21,511 nt of DNA from a virus. The translations under genes were made by a program, and so were the position numbers. The stretch spans positions 1 to 21,511 of the IMG/VR virus record IMGVR_UViG_3300046001_004025. The stretch is one strand, 5' to 3'. The notes beneath the pieces are model-generated. The model ran no database searches. It was not told the DNA's origin and saw only the letters and a list, made by a program, of their open reading frames with translations. Positions 12,877 through 20,499 of the stretch are shown here, piece by piece. Each line of letters starts with the position of its first letter. Position 1 is the first letter of the stretch.

Positions 12877-13206
12877 TTAATTTGTTGTATCGGTTTTAGT
12901 CTTACCCCAAAAATTCTTTTTTTCTTTTATTAGGACTGTATCGTGAATGTAAATATAAAGAGTATCAATTTTGACAATACTATTTACACTCTTAAGTTCA
13001 CTAATTTCGCTTCTCATTTGGGTAATGGTTGCAACTGCATTTGTAACTAATTGCTTTTCTTTTTTAGTTGCCTTTGCGAGAACTGTTGCAGATTTTGCAT
13101 TGGTTGCATCAACTTGCTTCATTAACTCCTCAAACTCAATATCCTTGTCAACCTTTTGAGCTTGTACTCCGCAACCAAATAAGAATAAAATAAATAAATA
13201 TTTCAT
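12877..13206 (-). CDS. Candidate outer-membrane spanin-like lipoprotein
   Basis: This 109-residue protein has a signal sequence (MKYLFILFLFGCGVQAQ) with a cysteine at residue 12 in an LFGC lipobox-like context; cleavage after QA is an alternative. A coiled-coil-like region follows at about 25-75. The end carries IYIHDTVLIKEKK (84-96), a pattern shared with the protein encoded at 13476-14003. A secreted lipoprotein directly next to a single-span coiled-coil protein (13206-13472) and followed by holin and endolysin genes is the arrangement of a two-component spanin (o-spanin and i-spanin) that disrupts the outer membrane at lysis. Bacteroidota spanins are poorly described, so this remains an inference. 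Confidence 0.5.
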   Translation of the reverse strand: MKYLFILFLFGCGVQAQKVDKDIEFEELMKQVDATNAKSATVLAKATKKEKQLVTNAVATITQMRSEISELKSVNSIVKIDTLYIYIHDTVLIKEKKNFWGKTKTDTTN

Positions 13207-13472
13207 TAGTTTATCTTTTGAATTTTACCTAATTGCTCCAAAGTTGAAAGTTTTGTACTTGCGGCCGCCAAACTCGAATCACATCTGCGTAATGCATTTG
13301 TAACCACATCAAGTCTTGTCTCTAATTTCTCAATCTTTACATCTTGATTTTTAGCTTGGCCCTGGAAGGTTGATCGTACATCCACATACAAATAGCCAAT
13401 AGCTATTAAAACCACAAACAATGTTCCAACGATAGGATTGGAAGCAAACTCTTTAAATTTAATCGGTATCAT
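13206..13472 (-). CDS. Candidate inner-membrane spanin-like protein
   Basis: This 88-residue protein has one transmembrane span near the N-terminus (about 13-30: IVGTLFVVLIAIGYLYVD) followed by a periplasmic coiled-coil region (NQDVKIEKLETRLDVVTNAL and on). This is the layout of i-spanins (Rz type) anchored in the inner membrane. Its end shares a single base with the start of the lipoprotein gene. No enzymatic motif is present. An alternative is a holin accessory protein. Confidence 0.5.
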   Translation of the reverse strand: MIPIKFKEFASNPIVGTLFVVLIAIGYLYVDVRSTFQGQAKNQDVKIEKLETRLDVVTNALRRCDSSLAAASTKLSTLEQLGKIQKIN

Positions 13473-13475
13473 ATT

Positions 13476-14003
13476 TTAAAACAATTTTTTATAAAATCCT
13501 ACTGAATAACCTTGAGTGCCATAATTAAGCAACATAAGCCCCTTATTTGGCACTTTTAACCCTATTCCTATACTAGCACCTAAAACATTATTAAAGTTCC
13601 TTAATTCGCCTCCAATCAATAATTCCGTTTTTGGCTTAATAGTCTTTGTTATATATATAGTTTTTTCTCGTAGTGTTGCTTCAAATCCCCTCCCTATTAT
13701 CTTATTTTTTGTAATTGTGTCATGAATATAGAATGTATTTGAATCCATCCGTATTGTATCATTATACTCTTTTATCTGCGAATAGTCGTTAATTATACGA
13801 ATTGTATCGTATATTGGGATATAAATTGAATCTTGTAAAATTACTTTATAAGGTATTGAATCGCCCTTTTTATATTTAGTCAATGTCTTAATATTAAAAA
13901 TTGTGTCAGTTTTTAATACTATTTCATTTTTAGTATAAGTAGGCTTTGTCATTAATAAAAAAATGACTACCGCTATTAAAATAATTACTAGGAAATTCCT
14001 CAT
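13476..14003 (-). CDS. Membrane-anchored DTI-rich protein of the lysis region
   Basis: This 175-residue protein starts with one membrane span (MRNFLVIILIAVVIFLLM). The middle repeats short D-T-I/V segments (KTDTIFNI at 31, IYDTIRI at 64, EYNDTIRMD at 79, FYIHDTITKN at 91), which may be a beta-strand-rich stalk. The end (GGELRNFN, GASIGIGLKV, YGTQGYSVGF) has the alternating hydrophobic pattern of a small beta-barrel or membrane-associated sheet. The FYIHDT segment parallels IYIHDT in the nearby lipoprotein. It might span the periplasm from inner to outer membrane and thus act in lysis. I know similar proteins in Bacteroidota phages without a named function. Confidence 0.6.
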   Translation of the reverse strand: MRNFLVIILIAVVIFLLMTKPTYTKNEIVLKTDTIFNIKTLTKYKKGDSIPYKVILQDSIYIPIYDTIRIINDYSQIKEYNDTIRMDSNTFYIHDTITKNKIIGRGFEATLREKTIYITKTIKPKTELLIGGELRNFNNVLGASIGIGLKVPNKGLMLLNYGTQGYSVGFYKKLF

Positions 14004-14173
14004 TATAGCTTACGGATTTGCTTAACATAGTAAATAATGGCTAATAAGCCGGAAATGATGGCAACCAAGCCCGCAAGCATTGTAATCAATGGTTGCACTT
14101 GTGTTATGGTAAGTGATGCGGCCGTAATTGAAACGGCGGTATTCGCAAGGGCGTTGGTGCTATCCTGTGTCAT
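14003..14173 (-). CDS. Holin candidate B
   Basis: This 56-residue frame starts MTQDSTNALANTAVSITAAS and has hydrophobic segments from about residue 11 to 50, ending in KQIRKL. The profile matches small phage holins with one or two membrane helices and a short basic tail. Its stop overlaps the next start by one base (TAATG) and its ATG is three bases after the preceding gene. Two holin-like genes in one lysis cassette may mean a holin and an antiholin. Confidence 0.65.
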   Translation of the reverse strand: MTQDSTNALANTAVSITAASLTITQVQPLITMLAGLVAIISGLLAIIYYVKQIRKL

Positions 14174-14176
14174 GTC

Positions 14177-14563
14177 TTAAAGTTCCTCTTCATCTTGTTT
14201 AATAAATTCGATTCCATTGGTCCAATCTTCAAGGAAAATGAAGTTTTCAAGCCCTTGAGGATTAACAATGTTAATCTTCTCAAAAGCGAACTCTTCATCA
14301 TTTAGGGCTTTAATGTCGCTTGTTAGCTTTTTAATGCCTTCCTTTGTAAATTGATAATCACCCTTTTCCGTTACATTTAAAATCCCTTTGTCGTTGGCGC
14401 TTGCATTATCAAGTCGTAACTCATCCTTTTTGGATTGGTACGCTTCATAACTTGGCTTAACCTTTTCAAAGATTTTAAATAGTTTCTTTTGTACTTTTGT
14501 TTCTTGGTTACCTATGATCGCCTCCATTTGGGCAACTAGGTTTAATAAATTTGAATACTTCAT
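14177..14563 (-). CDS. Small accessory protein (DUF1617-like)
   Basis: This 128-residue helical protein begins MKYSNLLNLVAQMEAIIGN and contains a charged middle (SYEAYQSKKDELRLD at 53-67), a GDYQFTKEGIKKLTSDIKAL segment (78-97) and an acidic tail (KQDEEEL). The succession of a short N-terminal helix pair, a GxYxF turn and an acidic end recalls the DUF1617 family of phage tail-region proteins, but I cannot confirm the match. It stands between the tail fibre and the lysis genes. Confidence 0.65.
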   Translation of the reverse strand: MKYSNLLNLVAQMEAIIGNQETKVQKKLFKIFEKVKPSYEAYQSKKDELRLDNASANDKGILNVTEKGDYQFTKEGIKKLTSDIKALNDEEFAFEKINIVNPQGLENFIFLEDWTNGIEFIKQDEEEL

Positions 14564-14591
14564 AAAATTATAATTTTAGCAAATATATTAA

Positions 14592-14849
14592 TTATTTTGC
14601 TACGATTGTAAGGTTTAATTTAGTAGCCACGAACTCCCAAGCATATTGATCGTTATCCCCCCATTTTACATAATCTTCGCCCGTCATAGTTACAACACCA
14701 TCTTGTAATCTTTGTTGATTAGCATCTAAAAGATTGTAAGTAAATGTTGCACTTGTTCCTAAAATAACATTTGAAGCCCAAGCATTAAGGTTAATCGCTT
14801 GTACGAATTGGCCATTTTGCCAAATTTGAATAGGAGAGATTTGTTTCAT
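14592..14849 (-). CDS. Small structural-region protein
   Basis: This 85-residue protein starts MKQISPIQIWQNGQFVQAIN and is predicted to be beta-rich (ASNVILGTSATFTYNLLD, then DGVVTMTGEDYVKWG). The WGDNDQYAWEF stretch and the position between tail fibre and DUF1617-like genes suggest a tail-associated protein. Similar short proteins follow fibre genes in other Bacteroidota phages. The exact role is unknown. Confidence 0.7.
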   Translation of the reverse strand: MKQISPIQIWQNGQFVQAINLNAWASNVILGTSATFTYNLLDANQQRLQDGVVTMTGEDYVKWGDNDQYAWEFVATKLNLTIVAK

Positions 14850-14870
14850 TTTATTTTATTTTTAATTTAT

Positions 14871-17800
14871 TTATACTATCATTAATACTCCCGCACTTTT
14901 ATAAATATCACCACTTGATAAACCTGAACTACTTGTTGGCACATTTGAAAAGTTTATAACACCTGTTGATTTTATAGTCATTCCAACTGAATCATTACCG
15001 TAAGTAAAATAAATCCCACCCGCGCCCGTATTAGTTTTAATTCTGCTTCCAATTCTCATTCCATAGTTTTCCCATTGCATAAATTGTCCTGTACCATTAT
15101 ATGATTTAACAGTAAGAGATGAATTAGCAAATGCCGATGCCGTTGTATTATATATTTGAATTGTACCTAAATCATCCGTTTGTGTTGTATTAGTTGCTTG
15201 AATAAAACCATTACTTCCTATTGTAAGTCTTGTAGCACCATTAGTATCTATTGTAACAACCTCAACCGAACCATCTATTTTCACATTTGAACTTGAAGTA
15301 CCTCCACATAGTTGTAATGTATTACTACTCATTCCTCTGAATAGAGTAGAGCCATACATTCTTATCTCTCCATTTACTTGAAGTTTGCCACCCCCATCAG
15401 TAGTAGTTCCTATTAATACATTGCCTCCAACTGATTGCAAAGCTAATGGTAAAGAAACTCCACCGCTTCTATTAAAAGCAAATATTCTAGGAACTCCGCT
15501 TGTAGCATTATCAATTTCGCATCCTTGAGTATCGGCAGTTACACCTACTACAAATGTACTTTGTGGGCTTGTTGTATTTACTCCAACCTTGCCTGTGGAG
15601 GTAATCCTCATCTTTTCGGTACTTTGACTTACAAGAGCATTAGCAGTTTCAAATGATAAATACCCCGCTTGATTACCACTTGTTGCATTTTCTTTCCTTC
15701 CGGCTATTCTACCAAAAGCACTTGCACTTCCTGTGCTTGTTGTCCAACCTCCTAAACTTAATACCGCTCCCTTATCAATTCCTTGTGCTACGCTAGTACC
15801 TATAAAAACATTGCCCGTTACTCCATTTGCAGTATTGTTACCATAATTATTAAAATCTAATACACTTAAAACTGTTGTACTTAATGCTTGTATATATACA
15901 TTACCGATTGAGCCTAATGTAGCATTTGAATCCGAATAAAGCCAACTAGAATTTTGTTCTCCATCTACATCGGTATTAAAATTTAACCTTGCTTCACTAG
16001 AATCATAAATTGTTGTTGTACCTCCGTTTACTCTTAAAGCACCTTCAAATCGCCCTGTACCATTAACATCTAATTGATAACTAGGAGCAACTCTATTAAT
16101 ACCAACCCTTCCCGAACTATCAGCATAAAATACCTCAAATGCAGTTCCCGCACTATTGTAGGTTTTAATCCCGAAATCAGTTTGATAATTCGCACCGTAT
16201 CCTTTTGCCTCTAAATAAACGGGTGTACTTCCACCGCTTGAGATAATTAATTGTCTTGGTGTGCCTACTCCTGTATCGCCTCTAAATATAGCATTACCCG
16301 CCACATTCATTGCCGTTCCACTTGATAAATTAATATTTAAAGCACCTGTTAAAGTTCCTCCCGCTAAAGGTAAGTAACTTGTATTATCATAACTTATTGT
16401 CGTTCCACTTGCTTTTACAAATCCTGTACCATTTAATTGTGCTTGAGCGCCTAAACTTGCTAATGATTGGTCGCCTGTATTTGTACCCGATGATGTGCCA
16501 CTAAAATTAGTTGCTGAAATTGTTCCAATAAAAACAGAATTTCCGCTTGCATCAATAGTTAAAGCATATTGTCCTAATGTATTTGCAGATGAACCTTGAT
16601 AAAAAAGAATTGAGCCTCTAGTTGTAGAATTTGGACCATAAGATAAAAATCTTGCCCCGTTATTATTATCTATAAATGTTTTATTTGCAGCAATATCACT
16701 ATCTAATAAAGCACCATTTGATACAAATGATTTTCCATTAATAGAGCCGTCAATATTAAATTTTATTCCTGTATTATTATATGTTGAACCATTAAAATAC
16801 CATAAATCTAATCCAAAAGCCGCATTCATTTGAAGTGATAATTGCTTTTGCGAAGCACCTGTTGCAGCATTATCCCATTGAAAACGAGAACCTAAACCAA
16901 TACTTGCACTAGCACCTAGTTTAGATTGTATATATGAACTAGATTCTATTTCCCCACTAAATGTTGCAGTTGTTCCGCTTAATGCACCTGTAAGCGTTCC
17001 CCCCGCTAATGGTAAATAAGTTGATGCCGCTGAACTTGTTGTTAAGTAAGTTGAGTTATCATAACTTATTGTTGATCCGCTAATCTTTACAAAGCCCGTA
17101 CCACTTAAAGCAGCTTGCTTAAGATTGAATGTGTTCCAATCGGTACTACTTAAAGCACCGGTTGCGCTTGTTGATGCAAGAGCCAGGCTCAAAGCTTGAG
17201 TACTTAAACTCAATCCATTTGCCGTGCCAATGGTCACCGCCGCGTGTCTTGCCGCCGTATTGGCAGCCACATCCGTATTTGCACTTACTCTTACTTCGGT
17301 ATAATATAATCTTGAACCTTCGGTGATGTCGGATGTTGTCAAGCTTACCGCACCGGTATATCCATTTACTGAACTTACCGCATCCGTGTTATCAACTTTA
17401 TCCCAAGTAGTGCCATTAAAGATGGCCCAATCACCCACTTTCCAATCGGTGATGCCATCAAGGTTTGTTGATCCCTCAACACTTACGATGTAATAATATC
17501 CTTTTGTTCCTGTACTACTTGTAAGCGTTGGAGTGTTTGTTGATGCGTTCCAAGTACTTTGATAAATTGCGCCACCTAATACTCCGTTTATTTGGTTTTG
17601 AACCTTACCAAATGCAACTAATATTGAGTCGGTTGCGGTTATTGATCCGCCGGTAATGTTCACACCGGTTAAAATTTTACCCGTTACGGCCGATGTGCTT
17701 AATGTCACCGCCGCCGATCCTGGGCCGCTCGCAGTTGCCTCACCACTTAATGCGGTGATGTAATTGCCCGAAGCTTGTTTATTATTAAATGTATTCCAAT

Positions 17801-19070
17801 CGGTTGAACTTAAATAACCATTGCCACTCACACCCGCTTGGCTTATTGTAAATCCTCCCGTTGTATTGTTATAAGACAATGGCGCCGTTGCACTTAATCC
17901 TGTTAAGGTAATGTATGCGCTTGAATCAACTGTGCCATTAGCCTTTAAGAACTGACTTGATGTGCCACCACTCTTTACTAAAGTAGTTGCATTTAAAGTA
18001 CCTATAATAGTTGCAGCGTTACCACTACCACTTGTTTTGTTTATATATAAACCTTCACCATTGCCACCTTTTGTTATGTTTAAAGCTATTCCACTACCAC
18101 TTGAATGATTAATATCAAAAGTATTACTACCTCCACTTGATGCAAAAGAACCTGTTGCACCTGTAATAACATCAGCAGTCAAATTAAATGTACCTAAATC
18201 AACATTAGCAGTTGCACCTGTGTAGGGAACATAACCTGTTAAGGCTGAACCATAGTTAGGGATGTTTAATGTTGCACCTACCAATGTACTTGCTCCGCTT
18301 GTTCCTGTTGTGGTTAGCGTTATAGCATTTTGCTTCGCATTAAATGTTGACCAATCCGTGCTGCTCAATAAACCATTTTGTGATGTGGTTGCAGTTGCAA
18401 TATCTAGGGTAATAGTACCGCTTGTCGTAATTGGTGATGAACCAATACTTACCCCACTTGTTGCAGAAGATAAGCCAACACTCGTTACCGTTCCGCTTGC
18501 TGCAAGATCACTCCATGATGCCGTGATTGTTCCCGCATCTTGTTGCGTTAATGTTAGTGTTTTGGTAGTTGTACCACTTACACTTGCACTAACTATTGAG
18601 TCATTGTAAGCCGCATCCCAGGTTGTTTGCTTTGCAGTTGTTGGCAAAGAATAACCCGCCGCATAATTAAGCGCTAGCGTTCCATTTGTTACGATGGGAT
18701 TGCCACTCACTTGAAGGCCAACCGGTACACTCATGTCAACGCTCGTTACCGATCCCGTTCCGGTTACCGGCTTATTAATCCATTTAGTACCATCATATGA
18801 TAAGACATCGCCATTAGTAGATGAAGTCAATGTAACATCGGAAAGTTTATCAAGATTGTAATCGCCCTCGGTTGCAACGATATTACCGGTCCTTCCGAAT
18901 ACTGAATACACGGTTGTTGGCAATGGATAACCTCCATTAACTGTTGATACTTCAACAATATTCTCGGTTACATTTACAATAACATCGCCACTCTCTACAT
19001 TGATACTAATTTTTTCATCATTAACTACTATGTTTATTTGCTCTTCGCTTGGTGTTATTATTGTACTCAT
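14871..19070 (-). CDS. Tail fibre / receptor-binding protein
   Basis: This 1399-residue protein, rich in Ser, Thr, Gly and Asn, has the look of a trimeric phage fibre. It opens with an acidic N-terminal region, then YSVFGRTGNIVATEGDYNLD at 55-74, a motif common where Bacteroidota phage fibres attach. It carries repeated modules: LSSTDW(S/N)TFN-KQ near residues 236-248, 420-432 and 640-652, and GTGFVK-SG-TISYDN followed by LPLAGGTLTGAL near 655-700 and 875-910. The C-terminal third has many short beta segments and ends SGDIYKSAGVLMIV. No S74 intramolecular chaperone or lyase motif is recognised. The long antisense open frames in this gene are composition shadows. It should contact the host surface glycan or protein. 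Confidence 0.85.
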   Translation of the reverse strand: MSTIITPSEEQINIVVNDEKISINVESGDVIVNVTENIVEVSTVNGGYPLPTTVYSVFGRTGNIVATEGDYNLDKLSDVTLTSSTNGDVLSYDGTKWINKPVTGTGSVTSVDMSVPVGLQVSGNPIVTNGTLALNYAAGYSLPTTAKQTTWDAAYNDSIVSASVSGTTTKTLTLTQQDAGTITASWSDLAASGTVTSVGLSSATSGVSIGSSPITTSGTITLDIATATTSQNGLLSSTDWSTFNAKQNAITLTTTGTSGASTLVGATLNIPNYGSALTGYVPYTGATANVDLGTFNLTADVITGATGSFASSGGSNTFDINHSSGSGIALNITKGGNGEGLYINKTSGSGNAATIIGTLNATTLVKSGGTSSQFLKANGTVDSSAYITLTGLSATAPLSYNNTTGGFTISQAGVSGNGYLSSTDWNTFNNKQASGNYITALSGEATASGPGSAAVTLSTSAVTGKILTGVNITGGSITATDSILVAFGKVQNQINGVLGGAIYQSTWNASTNTPTLTSSTGTKGYYYIVSVEGSTNLDGITDWKVGDWAIFNGTTWDKVDNTDAVSSVNGYTGAVSLTTSDITEGSRLYYTEVRVSANTDVAANTAARHAAVTIGTANGLSLSTQALSLALASTSATGALSSTDWNTFNLKQAALSGTGFVKISGSTISYDNSTYLTTSSAASTYLPLAGGTLTGALSGTTATFSGEIESSSYIQSKLGASASIGLGSRFQWDNAATGASQKQLSLQMNAAFGLDLWYFNGSTYNNTGIKFNIDGSINGKSFVSNGALLDSDIAANKTFIDNNNGARFLSYGPNSTTRGSILFYQGSSANTLGQYALTIDASGNSVFIGTISATNFSGTSSGTNTGDQSLASLGAQAQLNGTGFVKASGTTISYDNTSYLPLAGGTLTGALNINLSSGTAMNVAGNAIFRGDTGVGTPRQLIISSGGSTPVYLEAKGYGANYQTDFGIKTYNSAGTAFEVFYADSSGRVGINRVAPSYQLDVNGTGRFEGALRVNGGTTTIYDSSEARLNFNTDVDGEQNSSWLYSDSNATLGSIGNVYIQALSTTVLSVLDFNNYGNNTANGVTGNVFIGTSVAQGIDKGAVLSLGGWTTSTGSASAFGRIAGRKENATSGNQAGYLSFETANALVSQSTEKMRITSTGKVGVNTTSPQSTFVVGVTADTQGCEIDNATSGVPRIFAFNRSGGVSLPLALQSVGGNVLIGTTTDGGGKLQVNGEIRMYGSTLFRGMSSNTLQLCGGTSSSNVKIDGSVEVVTIDTNGATRLTIGSNGFIQATNTTQTDDLGTIQIYNTTASAFANSSLTVKSYNGTGQFMQWENYGMRIGSRIKTNTGAGGIYFTYGNDSVGMTIKSTGVINFSNVPTSSSGLSSGDIYKSAGVLMIV

Positions 19071-19074
19071 TTTG

Positions 19075-19440
19075 TTATACTCTTGTTATGTCCTCCTGTA
19101 CTAAAAAAGTTCCCCAAATATATGTTTTGACAAGGCCACTTGGAAAAGTGACATTCATGTCATAAACATAACTTCCGGCGGCGATGTCCACTATCTTATT
19201 TAATGTAATCTCGTTTTTACCGGCGCCACCAATTGTGATGCTTGTACCGGTTACAAGGCTCAACACCACATCCGTTGATGCGGGCTTGGTCCTAACTTGT
19301 ATCAAGATAGTTGATCCGCTTAAATCGACTGCCACATCATTTGCCGTAATGGCAAATGTTTGCGCCCATGAATCATTGCGCCATAATTGAACATTGTATT
19401 GTGCGGGCCTTAAATCACCCGTTGAACTATTGCAACTCAT
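19075..19440 (-). CDS. BppU-like baseplate/fibre adaptor protein
   Basis: This 121-residue protein contains LWRNDSWAQTFAITANDVAV (19-38), a STILIQVRTKPAS segment and a closing IWGTFLVQEDITR. This order resembles the N-terminal domain of baseplate upper proteins (BppU/DUF2479), which dock fibres to the tail. It sits four bases before the fibre gene, as expected for an adaptor. The family match is by pattern and not certain. Confidence 0.6.
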   Translation of the reverse strand: MSCNSSTGDLRPAQYNVQLWRNDSWAQTFAITANDVAVDLSGSTILIQVRTKPASTDVVLSLVTGTSITIGGAGKNEITLNKIVDIAAGSYVYDMNVTFPSGLVKTYIWGTFLVQEDITRV

Positions 19441-19452
19441 ATTTATAATTTT

Positions 19453-19887
19453 TTAATTTAATGGCATATCGCAAGCATCAAACTCCGATACTGTTGTCAT
19501 GTTAAAGGTTATCTCAATACCACTCAAATAATCTTCAAACTTATCCAAAATAAAGTTGTAACTAATATTAGGATCAAGGATGTAGTTATTTGCTCCGTTC
19601 CTCATTTTGCTAATTATGTCCGCTCCGATTTGTAATTGATCGGATGCAACATCCGGCTCAAACTCGGCCTCCATGCCCGCCTTATCTAAAAACCAAAGCG
19701 TAACATTATAGACTTGTTCACGCCCAACATTTAATGATCCACTATTAATTGCAAAGCAAGCAATTGGATAAATTGGTTGGTCATTTACAAACAACCACTC
19801 TTTTGGTGTCGCATACTTTACGCTTTTTATTTGCGCATGCGATTGGAGGAGTGTCCTTATTGTGCTTAATACCTGGTTGTAAGTCAT
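19453..19887 (-). CDS. Structural protein of the neck/tail region
   Basis: This 144-residue protein starts MTYNQVLSTIRTLLQSHAQI and contains a KEWLFVNDQPIYPIACFAIN region (29-48) and an IEITFNMTTVSEFDACDMPL C-terminus. Short proteins of this type lie after connector genes and before fibre genes in many Bacteroidota phages and resemble tail-completion or neck proteins in position. No catalytic motif is visible. A nested ORF at 19781-19942 overlaps its start. Confidence 0.65.
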   Translation of the reverse strand: MTYNQVLSTIRTLLQSHAQIKSVKYATPKEWLFVNDQPIYPIACFAINSGSLNVGREQVYNVTLWFLDKAGMEAEFEPDVASDQLQIGADIISKMRNGANNYILDPNISYNFILDKFEDYLSGIEITFNMTTVSEFDACDMPLN

Positions 19888-19942
19888 TGAATTTTTGTTT
19901 TACTTTGTCTAAAAACTCCCTTTTATAACTGCGTATTTTCAT
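19781..19942 (-). CDS. Possible overlapping small ORF
   Basis: A 53-codon frame starting MKIRSYKREFLDKVKQKFND opens at an ATG inside the end of the connector gene and runs 107 bases into the next gene. The N-terminal half is a basic amphipathic helix in the 35-base gap between the two genes, which would otherwise be empty. The second half (ACANKKRKVC onward) looks unselected. It may be a short gene or a chance frame. Confidence 0.25.
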   Translation of the reverse strand: MKIRSYKREFLDKVKQKFNDLQPGIKHNKDTPPIACANKKRKVCDTKRVVVCK

Positions 19943-20495
19943 GAGGATAATCTAGGTTACTAACTCTTCGTGTTGCTCCTCTTCTGCCTAAAAATATAGG
20001 CGAAGTATATGCTTTAATTTGTGGCGCTATGATATCAAATCCGCTACCATAGTTTAAGTACTCATCAAACAACTCGGAGTTTTCACGAAGATAATCAATT
20101 AATCTTGTCTTGTAAAACTCACCATTGCTCATGTAAGACCTTTGTAATAATTCCAATTGGCCCTTACTTGGTGAGTTGCTTTCCTCCGCAGTTTTCTGCA
20201 TCAATCCTTTGCTAAAAAATTGGAATGATGTTGCCATCACCATCTCGGCAAGTGTGAACCATAAAAGGCAATCCGTTACATAATCATTAAGCAAAGATTT
20301 TTCATCCGTGCTTAAATCGTTATTCTCAACCCCATCTTGTAACCTACGAAATAAAGATGTACCAAGTGCCGGCAATAAAAATTTATCTTGAGCCAACTTG
20401 ATAACCGGTAAAATTTGCTTACCATCGATGCCCGTGCTTATTGCCGTGCGACTTTTGATAAGCTCCTCATTAATAAAAAGTATATTTAAACTCAT
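19923..20495 (-). CDS. Head-tail connector protein (DUF6712-like)
   Basis: This 190-residue mostly helical protein starts MSLNILFINEELIKSRTAIS and includes PVIKLAQDKFLLPALGTSLF (30-49), then LLNDYVTDCLLWFTLAEMVM. This resembles the helical bundle connectors found next to portal genes (DUF6712-type in Bacteroidota phages). It would join the portal vertex to the tail. The C-terminal tail, from RRGATRRVSN on, is basic and probably flexible. Its start is four bases after the portal/MuF stop. Confidence 0.65.
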   Translation of the reverse strand: MSLNILFINEELIKSRTAISTGIDGKQILPVIKLAQDKFLLPALGTSLFRRLQDGVENNDLSTDEKSLLNDYVTDCLLWFTLAEMVMATSFQFFSKGLMQKTAEESNSPSKGQLELLQRSYMSNGEFYKTRLIDYLRENSELFDEYLNYGSGFDIIAPQIKAYTSPIFLGRRGATRRVSNLDYPHENTQL

Positions 20496-20499
20496 AAAA

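Noticed and set aside
13254-13261. Isolated TGTACTTG match to the repeat core
   Set aside because: A single 8-mer match in a coding region is expected by chance and has no neighbours.
18262-18609. 115-codon open frame on the plus strand inside the fibre gene
   Set aside because: It is antisense to a low-complexity Thr/Ser/Gly-rich coding region, which readily yields Val/Leu/Pro-rich shadow frames; no start signal or known motif.
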